DNA of 38,464 nucleotides, from positions 1 to 38,464 of the forward strand of contig JAVEDU010000045.1 of the NCBI GenBank assembly GCA_030840805.1. Reading direction: 5' to 3'. The stretch is from Actinomycetota bacterium. Its GTDB lineage: Bacteria > Actinomycetota > Actinomycetes > Mycobacteriales > HKI-0501. The notes beneath the pieces were generated by a model. That model was given only the letters and a program-made list of their open reading frames with translations, was not told where the DNA came from and did not search any database. Below are positions 24,564 to 31,356 of the stretch, piece by piece (position 1 is the stretch's first letter; each line of letters starts with the position of its first letter). Made by a program: the position numbers and the translations under genes.

Positions 24564-25217
24564 CTACTGCATGCCGGCGAGGGTGAAGAACTCCGCCCGG
24601 GCCGCCGGGTCCTGGCGCAGCAGGCCGAGCAGGGTGGAGGTGACGGTGGACGACCCGACGGCCTGCGCGCCGCGCAGCGTCATGCAGGTGTGCTCGGCGT
24701 GGATGAGGACCCCGACCCCCCTGGGGGCCAGCTCCTCGGTGAGCCAGTGCGCGATCTGCCGGGTGAGCCGCTCCTGCACCTGGGGCCGCCGGGCGAAGTG
24801 CTCGACGAGCCGCGCCAGCTTCGACAACCCGAGGAGGCGCCGGCTCGGGAGGTAGCCGACGGTGGCGGTACCGGTGAAGGGCAGCAGGTGATGCTCACAG
24901 ACGCTGACCACGGGGATGCGGCGGGCGATGACCAGCTCGTCGTAGTCCGCGTCGTTGGCGAACGTCGTCGCGGTGAACGGGCGCGCGGTGAACAGCTCCG
25001 CGTACGCGCGGGCCATCCGGGCCGGGGTGTCGGCCATGCCGTCGCGGGTCAGGTCGACCCCGAGCTCGGTGAGGAAGTCCCGGGCGGCCGTCACCACCCG
25101 GCCGGGGTCCTTCGCCGCCTGGACGGCGCTGAGCGACCGCCCCGCCGTTCCGGCCGATGGCGCCCCGGCGGTGCGGAGCTCGGTGATCGCGCACTCGGTG
25201 GCGCCCGGCCCCGTCAT
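24564..25217 (-). CDS. folE: GTP cyclohydrolase I
   Basis: A 217-residue enzyme that opens GTP to dihydroneopterin triphosphate, the first step of folate and pterin synthesis. Zinc ligands are Cys107 and His110 in VCEHHLLPF and Cys178 in HTCMTLRGAQ. TPARMARAYAELF, LLGLSKLARLVEHFARRPQ and QERLTRQIA are family blocks. The N-terminal 35 residues are a divergent tail. ATG at 25217 overlaps the stop of the DUF2231 gene as ATGA; the longer open frame is a shadow. It lies outside a usual folate operon, linked to a membrane protein and a cysteine-rich regulator, so it may be a second, condition-specific copy. Confidence 0.95.
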   Translation of the reverse strand: MTGPGATECAITELRTAGAPSAGTAGRSLSAVQAAKDPGRVVTAARDFLTELGVDLTRDGMADTPARMARAYAELFTARPFTATTFANDADYDELVIARRIPVVSVCEHHLLPFTGTATVGYLPSRRLLGLSKLARLVEHFARRPQVQERLTRQIAHWLTEELAPRGVGVLIHAEHTCMTLRGAQAVGSSTVTSTLLGLLRQDPAARAEFFTLAGMQ

Positions 25218-25834
25218 GAGCGCGCGTGGCTTTCGGCGGACCTGCCGTCGGCGGCGCCGTGGGCGGTGTGCCCGTCCGGATACACGTCCGCCTCGCTGCG
25301 GTGCCACACGGGGTGATCGCCCGCCGTCTCGACGTTGAAGCCGTAGTCGTACACCAGCGAGCCACCGAGGCTCGCGCCGATCGTCACCAGCACTGCGGCG
25401 ACCACCGACAGCACCGTGACACCGACCGGCGCCGACTCCTCGTGTGCCGCGGCCGTGAGCCGCCACCCCAGGTCGACCAGCACCAGGACGGTCACCGTGA
25501 TCATCACGAGGGCGTGCGCGTTGATGGTGCGTCGAGCCTGGGTGCCGGGTTCGGAGGATCTCCACCAGTCGATCGCGCCGGTCAGCGCCGCGAGCACCGA
25601 CACCGCGGCCCCACCGAGCAGCACCCACGTGCCCGCCCGGTAGAGCTCCGTGGCCAACTGCTCGTGCGAGCGGTAGAGCAGCAGCGAGAGGACGTCGAAG
25701 ACGGCGGTGAACAGGTAGGCCGTGACCGGCACATCGGTCAGCGGTGGGTGCAGCGGTTTGCCGGCCAATCCGCGCAGTCCCTTGTTCTTGCGACCTGCCA
25801 TGGACAGTGGTGGACCGAAGGTGAAGTGCCGCAC
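25214..25834 (-). CDS. DUF2231-type membrane protein
   Basis: A 206-residue inner-membrane protein with about four hydrophobic segments: PVTAYLFTAVFDVLSLLLY, TWVLLGGAAVSVLAALTGA, NAHALVMITVTVLVLVDLGW, and VLSVVAAVLVTIGASLGGSL. The start KPLHPPLTDVPV is characteristic of DUF2231 proteins, some of which are linked to heme or redox proteins; function is unknown. A DYGFNVETAGDHPVW motif follows the last helix. GTG at 25834 has GGGGAGG six bases upstream. It overlaps folE by four bases and is divergent from the HTH regulator. Confidence 0.8.
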   Translation of the reverse strand: MRHFTFGPPLSMAGRKNKGLRGLAGKPLHPPLTDVPVTAYLFTAVFDVLSLLLYRSHEQLATELYRAGTWVLLGGAAVSVLAALTGAIDWWRSSEPGTQARRTINAHALVMITVTVLVLVDLGWRLTAAAHEESAPVGVTVLSVVAAVLVTIGASLGGSLVYDYGFNVETAGDHPVWHRSEADVYPDGHTAHGAADGRSAESHARS

Positions 25835-25855
25835 GGGGTGCCTCCCCTAGCCAGC

Positions 25856-25872
25856 GAATAAGATCAGTATTC
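25856..25872. promoter_or_regulatory. Possible operator in the divergent regulator gap
   Basis: GAATA (25856-25860) and TATTC (25868-25872) form an inverted repeat around seven bases, in a short AT-rich patch of otherwise GC-rich DNA. It lies between the DUF2231/folE start and the regulator start (59-bp gap), so it could hold both promoters and the regulator's own site. Confidence 0.45.
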
Positions 25873-25892
25873 ATTTGTTCTAGACCGGTGAG

Positions 25893-26612
25893 ATGCGGCG
25901 GTCAAGAGCTACCGTGACCCTCGTGGACAACGGACGATGGGCCACGCTCGAGGCGCTGGCCGAACCTCACCGCCGCGCGGTCTTCGCCTTCGCCGCGGCG
26001 CAGGACCATGCCGTCACCCGCAATGACGTCGCCGTCGCCGTCGGCATGACCAGGCCGCTCGCCGCCCACCATCTCGACCGGCTGGTCGACGCCGGACTGC
26101 TGGTCGTCACGTACGCGCGGCCACCCGGCCGCGGCGGGCCGGGCGCCGGCCGGCCGGCCAAGCGCTATTCCCCCGCCCGCACCGAAACCGCCGTCAGCGT
26201 GCCGCCGCGGCGGTACGACCTGGCCGCGCGCATCTTCGCCCGTGCTCTCACCGCGGGTCCCGACCCGACCGGGGCCGTGGCCACGATCGCCGCCGACGAG
26301 GGCCGCGCCGAGGGCCGAGCGCACGCCTCGGACCGTCCCCTCGGCATCGCCGCCACCCTCGAACTGGCGACCCGGCTCCTGGACGAGCTCGGCTACACCC
26401 CGGAACGGACCCGGCGGTGCATCCGACTCCGCAACTGCCCGTTCCACCGCGTCCTCGACGTCGCCCCGGAACTGATGTGCGGCGCCAACCACGCCTTCCT
26501 TACCGGACTCCTCGCCGGCGTGGGGGGCTCCCCGCGCGTGACCGCGACCCTGGACCCGCAGCCCGGCCCGGAGTGCTGCGTTCGGCTGCACACCGGCCGA
26601 CCCGATCGCTGA
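25893..26612 (+). CDS. HTH regulator with Cys-rich C-terminus (SufR-like)
   Basis: A 239-residue winged-helix regulator. The DNA-binding part is AVTRNDVAVAVGMTRPLAAH with HLDRLVDAGLLVV (about residues 40-72), followed by a Gly/Pro-rich wing with GRPAKRYSPA. The C-terminal domain has Cys176, Cys182, Cys196 and the pair Cys228/Cys229 (CIRLRNCPFH, ELMCGANH, PECCVRL). SufR-type repressors bind an Fe-S cluster through Cys residues at related spacing, so redox or iron sensing is likely, though the spacing is not identical. ATG at 25893 is the longest start; GTG at 25914 or 25923 could also be used. It is divergent from the folE pair and probably controls it. Confidence 0.78.
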   Translation: MRRSRATVTLVDNGRWATLEALAEPHRRAVFAFAAAQDHAVTRNDVAVAVGMTRPLAAHHLDRLVDAGLLVVTYARPPGRGGPGAGRPAKRYSPARTETAVSVPPRRYDLAARIFARALTAGPDPTGAVATIAADEGRAEGRAHASDRPLGIAATLELATRLLDELGYTPERTRRCIRLRNCPFHRVLDVAPELMCGANHAFLTGLLAGVGGSPRVTATLDPQPGPECCVRLHTGRPDR

Positions 26613-26655
26613 GACCGGTATCAGGCCGCCGAGTCACCCACACGTACAGCGTTTC

Positions 26656-26679
26656 GAGCCACGGACCATGCCGTGGCTC
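26656..26679. repeat. Inverted repeat related to the CCACGAACCATGCCACG motif
   Basis: GAGCCACGG and CCGTGGCTC are perfect nine-base arms around ACCATG. The left part matches the 20-bp repeat found at 29689 and 29873 (GCCACG then ACCATGCC). It lies between the regulator and an IS fragment and could be a terminator for the regulator, an old recombination site, or both. Confidence 0.5.
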
Positions 26680-26739
26680 GGTGTGATGCCCATGCCAGGC
26701 CGAGCTCTCGGTGGGACACCGCCTTCGTCGGCTCGGTGG

Positions 26740-26990
26740 TGGTGACCACGGCAGCCAATACACCTCCTGGGCGTTCGGCCACCGGCTCCGCACCGCCGGA
26801 CTGCTCGGGTCGATGGGACGGGTCGCCTCCTCGGTGGACGACACGATGATGGAGTCCTTCTGGTCCACCCTGCAGCGCGAGCTACTCGACCGGCAGACCT
26901 GGGCCGGCAGGGACGGGCTCGCCGCGGCGATCTTCGAGTGGATCGAGGCCTGGTACAACCCCCGGCGCCGCCACACCAGCCTTGTCCGGA
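26740..26990 (+). pseudogene. IS3-family transposase OrfB, C-terminal fragment
   Basis: The frame encodes DHGSQYTSWAFGHRLRTAGL, then DDTMMESFWSTLQREL and IEAWYNPRRRHTSL. These are the end of the rve/DDE integrase-like domain of IS3-family OrfB, with the last catalytic acidic residue in MESFW. The first two acidic residues of the triad and the whole N-terminal half are missing, and the sequence diverges after RRRHTSL. About 250 bases remain, so it is a remnant. No inverted repeats or target duplications were found around it. Confidence 0.82.
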
Positions 26991-27197
26991 GAACCGGGGC
27001 AGGCTCCCTTGTCGGCCGCTGAGCAGCGGCACCGTGCGAAAGATCCCACTCCACGTTGGGCGGGGAGACGCTGGAGCTGGCGGGCACCTGAGCGTGAACC
27101 CGGCCGCATCGCGCGCGGCGTTCCCCCAGCCGGCCGAACCGATCCGCCGAGCGCCGCGGAACCCGCCGCGTTGCTGAACGCGCCGTCGCGGTGGCTA

Positions 27198-28694
27198 CTA
27201 CCGGTAGACGTCGAAGGTCACGCCGGTGGCGGCATGCGCCTCCTCAAAGGCGATGCGGACCCACGTATACGTGGACTCCTCGTACGGCCGACACACTCCT
27301 AGGAAAGCCGTGCCTCCGCTGAGCACGGCGACCGCCTTCCTCGACGACTCGATGAACAGCCCGGACCCCGAGTCGCCAGACCGTCCGCAGTTGTTCACGA
27401 CGATGCCCTGGTCGAACCGCTTCACCCGGCCGCACCGCGTGCCGGGGAACCAACCGGGGTGACCCTGCTCCCGGGTCGCGGAGCCGGTGTGGCACGCCAC
27501 GGTCCCGACGGTGACCTCACGCGCACCGACAGTGCCCGTGATGGCGATGTTCCTCGTCCCGGGTGTGCATCGCACAGGGGAGTAGTCCCGGCAGTGGTAG
27601 AAGACGAGGTTGCGGGAGAGGCCGCGAAGCCAGTGGTTCCCGGCGGCGGGTGTGTACCGCAGGAGCGCGAAGTCGATCGGGTACCGGTCGTGCCGTAGGT
27701 TCCCGACCTCGATCGCCACGGGGACGCCGTTGTGGTAGACGCGGTCGACGCCGACATGCCTGCTGCCGGTCACGCAGTGGCCCGCCGTGATGATGTAGCT
27801 GTGGCCGTTGCTGCCGCGGACGTTGAACCCCACCGTGCATGGACCGAACCGCCCCTCGCGCGTGTCGCTGCGGGTCACGTCGAGCCGGTAGCCGCCGCGC
27901 ATGGGCGGACCGCCGCACAGCTCGAAGTACCTCCGTCCGCGGTCCCGCTCCTCCCGGCACGAGTTGAGGTCCGTGCGGGCCACGGACGGTCCCGGCACGG
28001 CGGAGGTTCGGGCCGCGGTCAGCCATTGCGCCCTGCGCTCGATCTCGGCAGGCGAACGCAGGCCCGTCACCAGCGTCCCGGGCGTGGCGCGCACACTTCG
28101 CGGCACGGTGAAGGACGCCGGTCGTATCCGGTCCCCAGGGCCCCACGCCACGACCGCGTTGCGCTGGACGTCGGCAACGAACGATACGACGTGACGGTCG
28201 TTGATGGCCGCCAGTGCCGCCTGGGCACGCTCCAGGTCACGCAGACTCCACCGCGCTGCCTGGAACCGCACCGGGATCCGGACCGGTCCGAGCGCGCGCA
28301 GAGCCGCGCCGGCGTCGTGGACGTCGACCAGCCGGATGACCATCTCGCCACGCGGCTGGTCCAGCCAGATGCCGGCGTAGCTGGCGGGCAACGCGGTGGC
28401 GACGCGGTCGCCGTTGACCTCGAAGGCGTGCTGCGCGTCGAGGCGGGCAAGCGCCTCGGACTCGGAGATGCCGAACTCCGACCGGAGGTAAGCGACCGAG
28501 CCGGGTACCTCCTCGACAGACAGCCGTGCAGGTTCCGTGCCGCCTGCGGCAGAGGACTGCACTGGCGACGCCGCGGTTGACAGCGCCAGAGCGGAGCCCG
28601 TCGCCAGTGCCGCCAACGCCGCGCCGATGCGGCGCCGTGGTCCGATGCCGTGCGTCCGCGGCGCTCCTCGCCCCCCAGAACGTGACAGGTACAT
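27198..28694 (-). CDS. Secreted trypsin-like (S1) serine protease with long N-terminal region
   Basis: A 498-residue exported protease. A long signal with RRRIGAALAALATG and LALSTAASPVQSSA (about residues 20-50) suggests Sec or Tat export. Residues about 55-240 form a non-protease region that may be a pro-domain or inhibitor, as in alpha-lytic/streptogrisin relatives. The catalytic domain holds His306 (ITAGHCVTG), Asp341 (PIDFALLRY) and Ser442 (GRSGDSGSGLF); Cys pairs around 246-421 would form disulfides. ATG at 28694 has GGAGG about seven bases upstream. It is the only intact gene in a region of fragments, so it may have arrived with, or survived, the mobile DNA. Confidence 0.9.
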   Translation of the reverse strand: MYLSRSGGRGAPRTHGIGPRRRIGAALAALATGSALALSTAASPVQSSAAGGTEPARLSVEEVPGSVAYLRSEFGISESEALARLDAQHAFEVNGDRVATALPASYAGIWLDQPRGEMVIRLVDVHDAGAALRALGPVRIPVRFQAARWSLRDLERAQAALAAINDRHVVSFVADVQRNAVVAWGPGDRIRPASFTVPRSVRATPGTLVTGLRSPAEIERRAQWLTAARTSAVPGPSVARTDLNSCREERDRGRRYFELCGGPPMRGGYRLDVTRSDTREGRFGPCTVGFNVRGSNGHSYIITAGHCVTGSRHVGVDRVYHNGVPVAIEVGNLRHDRYPIDFALLRYTPAAGNHWLRGLSRNLVFYHCRDYSPVRCTPGTRNIAITGTVGAREVTVGTVACHTGSATREQGHPGWFPGTRCGRVKRFDQGIVVNNCGRSGDSGSGLFIESSRKAVAVLSGGTAFLGVCRPYEESTYTWVRIAFEEAHAATGVTFDVYR

Positions 28695-29325
28695 CGTCGT
28701 ACTCCCTCCGCTGCCCCGAGACCTGGACCGGGAGCGGCCTCCTCCCCAGGGAGCGGCCGTCGCAGATGTTGCGTGCGCAAGAACTACCGGGGACTGTGCG
28801 ACGCCGGATCCGTGGACACATCCCCCGCTCCGGGTATCGCGGCGGTGACGAGACGCGCAGGCCACGCCAGGAGGGCCTGCCGTAGTCGTCGAGTCCGATC
28901 CGGCATGTGAGGCCTCTCGGCGTTCGGATCCAGGGGTGGCCGTCGCGGCACCCCCACGAGTGCGAGGCCGGTCGGACGGGTCAGACGCCGCGGCGGGCAG
29001 ATCGTGGCCGCGCCGTGGAACGGTTCGTGGAACGAACTGTGGTCCCCCGGTGTCCGCGTGTGCCGCCTGAGTACGACCGGATGCGCATTGAGCGGCGTGA
29101 ACACCCAGGAGCGCGGTGGGCCTGCCGGTCTCCGGAGGCGGTTGGTCACGTTGTGAGCGTCGTGTCTTGCCGAGTAGACCGCTAAGTGGAACAAGGCGCG
29201 CCTGCGGCGCGCAACGGCGCGCGGTCAGCCGTCCGGCGGAGAACCGCCCCTCGGGCAAAGACGGCCCCGGGCGGTAAGCCACCGACCGCCGACGGAACCG
29301 CGCGCGCCGGGCGTTTCGCCGAGAC
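28695..29325. other. Long non-coding stretch upstream of the protease
   Basis: These 630 bases hold no convincing gene; the open frames are low in coding quality and overlap on both strands. The part next to 28694 should carry the protease promoter. A degenerate copy of the 20-bp repeat lies at 29016-29035 on the minus strand (TTCCACGAACCGTTCCACGG). Confidence 0.6.
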
Positions 29326-29421
29326 TCATGCGAGAAAGACCACCGCGATAGTCACGGCGGCACCAACGATTCCGGAGAACAACCCCACCTTCAGCTCGTG
29401 CTGACGTCGGCGCTGCTCCAT
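29326..29421 (-). CDS. Possible 31-residue single-helix membrane peptide
   Basis: The frame reads MEQRRRQHELKVG then a hydrophobic helix (LFSGIVGAAVTIAVVFLA) and stops. A positive N-terminus followed by one 18-residue helix is the layout of small membrane proteins. There is no clear ribosome site, and it overlaps the 3' part of the integrase-fragment frame, so it may be chance or the tail of a lost gene. Unrecognised. Confidence 0.25.
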   Translation of the reverse strand: MEQRRRQHELKVGLFSGIVGAAVTIAVVFLA

Positions 29422-29678
29422 CCAGAACGAACGTCGAGGGCCCGGCGCAGCACGAGGTTGCGCCAGGTCGGCCGGAGCGGGTCGAGGGTCTTGACGAAGT
29501 GGTGTGCGATCGGGCGCAGGTCTGGACGTTCGGAATCTGTGTTGGCCACTACGCCCCGGCCCGCGTCAGGGTCTACGCCCGCGTAGACCCTGACGCGGAA
29601 CGTCCCGCTCGGCAGTTGCTCGATGCTTCCTCTGGACCGCTGCCGTCGGCCCTGGCCGGGTGGCCGGGGATCACGCAC
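29391..29678 (-). pseudogene. Phage-type integrase, N-terminal fragment
   Basis: Codons about 15-35 read RSRGSIEQLPSGTFRVRVYA followed by GVDP, the usual opening of actinobacterial tyrosine recombinases, whose N-terminal arm-binding domain starts RGSIEELPSG-RVRVYAGxDP. After VDP the sequence leaves the family (DAGRGVVANTDSERPDLRPI), and there is no core-binding or catalytic domain, so about nine tenths are missing. The break falls on a 38-bp palindrome. It reads away from the tRNA fragment 55 bases to its right, as expected for an element's integrase next to its attachment site. Confidence 0.68.
29561..29598. repeat. 38-bp palindrome (18-bp perfect arms, 2-bp spacer)
   Basis: The arm CCGCGTCAGGGTCTACGC (29561-29578) is exactly mirrored at 29581-29598 with CC between. 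It lies inside the integrase fragment exactly where similarity to integrases ends, so it may mark an inverted-duplication breakpoint or be a protein-binding site. It could also form a hairpin in RNA. Confidence 0.85.
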
Positions 29679-29688
29679 CGCGGTTTCA

Positions 29689-29708
29689 TGCCACGAACCA
29701 TGCCACGG
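29689..29708. repeat. 20-bp direct repeat, copy 1
   Basis: The sequence TGCCACGAACCATGCCACGG itself contains GCCACG twice, 12 bases apart. A second identical copy lies at 29873-29892. The two flank the tRNA 3' fragment at 29733-29776. Confidence 0.88.
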
Positions 29709-29732
29709 ACGAGATCACGAAGAGGTCTGTGC

Positions 29733-29776
29733 TGGTGGGCCCCGTGGGACTCGAACCCACAACCCGCGGTTGAAGG
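29733..29776 (-). other. tRNA 3'-half fragment (Lys-CTT-like), candidate attachment site
   Basis: On the minus strand the fragment ends GTGGGTTCGAGTCCCAC, GGGGCCC, A, CCA: a perfect T-arm, the 3' strand of an acceptor stem, a discriminator base and an encoded CCA. Upstream are CTTCAACCGCGGGTTG, matching the anticodon loop and 3' anticodon stem of actinobacterial tRNA-Lys(CTT). The loop is degenerate (C at position 33), and no D-arm or 5' acceptor strand follows, so it is not a working tRNA. Such 3' halves are typical att sites left by elements that integrate into tRNA genes. Confidence 0.78.
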
Positions 29777-29872
29777 GGAGCTGGAATGAGACGGCATGGG
29801 GCTCTACCTGGGACTACACCGGCCAGCTGTCCGTCTCTACCTGCTCCAGCGGCACCGGCCAGCAGCAGTTCG

Positions 29873-29892
29873 TGCCACGAACCATGCCACGG
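29873..29892. repeat. 20-bp direct repeat, copy 2
   Basis: Identical to copy 1 at 29689-29708, with starts 184 bases apart. It may be an integrase arm site or a duplicated border of a lost element. Confidence 0.88.
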
Positions 29893-30089
29893 GCCCCGCT
29901 CTTACCTCCTGCGCAGGGATGCCGTTGCCGCCCCGGCACGCCCCCAGTTCCATAAACCCCCCGAATGCGATGCCGGCTAGCCCGCCTAGCAGGGAGACGT
30001 ACGGAGCTGCCGACGATGAGTTTCCGAAGACCGCCTCGCCGGTTACCGCGAACATAGCGACGACCAGGACGTTGCCCGCCTCCGTGCGG

Positions 30090-30395
30090 TAGCAGGAATC
30101 GCGACCCGGACTCGGTGAGCTCCTTGAGGCTGCGACCCCCGATTCGGGGAGCAGCGCAGCGGTGACGAGGGCGCCGGTCAGGCAGACTGCGGCGGCGATG
30201 CCGCTGGTGCGGCCCAGTCCGATCACCGGATGCAGGGACGTCAGCGCGTAGGTGCCGATGAAGGCGCCGAGCCTGCCCGCCGCCGCGCCGAACCGCAACA
30301 GGAACCGCAGCGTCGTGCTGGTGGTGCCGGGGATGAGCCAGAGACCGGCGAAGGCGGCCGCCATGACGATGGACCCGCCGGTCTGCACGAACCGC
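30090..30395 (-). pseudogene. Membrane transporter C-terminal fragment (MFS-like), frameshifted
   Basis: The minus strand encodes IVMAAAFAGLWLIPG, RFGAAAGRLGAFIGTYAL, GRTSGIAAAVCLTGALVTAA and LLPESG, resembling the last two helices of MFS transporters, with the AAxGKLGAFIG-type loop. The expected ending GRSLKELTES follows in a different frame near 30110-30140, so at least one frameshift is present. No N-terminal part exists. The frame then runs into further hydrophobic sequence that I do not recognise. Confidence 0.55.
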
Positions 30396-30556
30396 CGTCG
30401 TCGTAGTACCGCAGGAACAGCTCCTCCAGCGACGGCGGGCGGCTGAGCAGCGTCCGCACCCCGGCCCGGGCCAGCGCGGCGAGCAGGTCCGCCGTGGCCT
30501 CGGGATGCACCCGGCAGCGCACGCGGTACCCGCCGTTCGCCGGCAGCCGGGGTAGG
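30396..30556 (-). pseudogene. ABC exporter ATPase, C-terminal fragment
   Basis: The frame reads RLPANGGYRVRCRVHPEATA, DLLAALARAGVRTLLSRPPS and LEELFLRYYDD. The last part is the characteristic end of DrrA/ABC-2 type exporter ATPases (SxPPSLEELFLRxY). No Walker motifs remain. It is joined on the 5' side to another fragment and on the 3' side to the transporter fragment without spacing, so this is a rearranged relic. Confidence 0.65.
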
Positions 30557-30665
30557 TCCTCCGGCCGCCGGGCGGCGTACCGCCCGTGAGGTAGTAGCGC
30601 AGCCGGCCCGCATACATGTTCGAGCCGTACGACGCGTACCCGACGCGGCCGGGACCGGTGCGCAC
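30545..30665 (-). pseudogene. N-terminal fragment of a YGSNM-type (gamma-glutamylcyclotransferase-like) protein
   Basis: GTG at 30665 follows the methyltransferase stop by one base, and the frame encodes RVGYASYGSNMYAGRLRYYL, TGGTPPGG and RRTYPGC. YGSNM near the start and a GGxPPGxxRxYPGC block are typical of an actinobacterial family with the gamma-glutamylcyclotransferase fold. It breaks off after about 40 codons at the junction with the ABC ATPase fragment. It was probably once the last gene of the methyltransferase operon. Confidence 0.55.
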
Positions 30666-30666
30666 C

Positions 30667-31299
30667 TCAGATCCTGGTGAGCGCCGCCAGCCAGGCCTTC
30701 GCGTGGAACGGCGGGACGGTGAGGTCCAGTTCCGCCGGCTCCACCGAGTCCACCCGCCAGCCGGCGGCGAAGCTCTGCCCGATCTCGTCCTGGGTGATCC
30801 GGCGGGGGCCCCAGTCCCCTGGCTCCAGCTCGCTGAAACAGAGCATGAAGTAGCGGCCACCGGGCCGGAGCACCGACCGGAGGCTCTCGACGTACGGCAC
30901 GCGGTCCGCGTCACCGAGCACGTGGAACATCGCGCTGTCGAGCACCGTGTCGTACCGGCCATCGAGCGACGGCAGGTCGAGGACGTCCGCGACGATGAAC
31001 CGCGCGGCCAGGCCGCGTTCCCGTGCCTTGGCGCGCGCCCGTTCGATGGCGACCGGCGCCGCGTCGACCCCGGTCGCGCCGAGCCCGAGCGCGGCGGCCA
31101 TGAGCGCATGCTCACCGGTGCCGCAGCCCGCGTCGAGCACCTCGCCCCGGACCTCACCGGATTCCGCGACCGTCCGGAGCGCCGGCTGCGGTCGGCCGAT
31201 GTCCCACGGGGGCGTCACGGTGTAGAGGGCGTCGAAGTCCTCCGGCCGTCGCGGCCGCACCACGCCGGGCATACCGTCCATGGCTCCCTTGTCGGTCAT
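30667..31299 (-). CDS. Class I SAM-dependent methyltransferase
   Basis: A 210-residue Rossmann methyltransferase. The SAM-binding motif I is VLDAGCGTGEHALMAA near residue 55, with acidic motif II VDAAPVAIERARAKA, motif III FIVADVLDLPSLDGRYDTVL, and SVLRPGGRYFMLCFSE. The N-terminal PPWDIGRPQPAL matches a small-molecule methyltransferase subgroup (thiopurine/TehB-like shape). The substrate is unknown. ATG at 31299; an inner ATG lies at residue 7. The YGSNM fragment directly follows. Confidence 0.92.
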   Translation of the reverse strand: MTDKGAMDGMPGVVRPRRPEDFDALYTVTPPWDIGRPQPALRTVAESGEVRGEVLDAGCGTGEHALMAAALGLGATGVDAAPVAIERARAKARERGLAARFIVADVLDLPSLDGRYDTVLDSAMFHVLGDADRVPYVESLRSVLRPGGRYFMLCFSELEPGDWGPRRITQDEIGQSFAAGWRVDSVEPAELDLTVPPFHAKAWLAALTRI

Positions 31300-31356
31300 A
31301 GCCGCAGGGTGGCACGGACGGCCGCCCGGCGCAGCCAGCCGATCCGGCGCTGGTCC

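Noticed and set aside
29733-29815. A complete tRNA gene
   Set aside because: The T-arm, 3' acceptor strand and CCA are present, but no matching 5' acceptor strand or D-arm occurs at the right distance, and the anticodon loop is abnormal.
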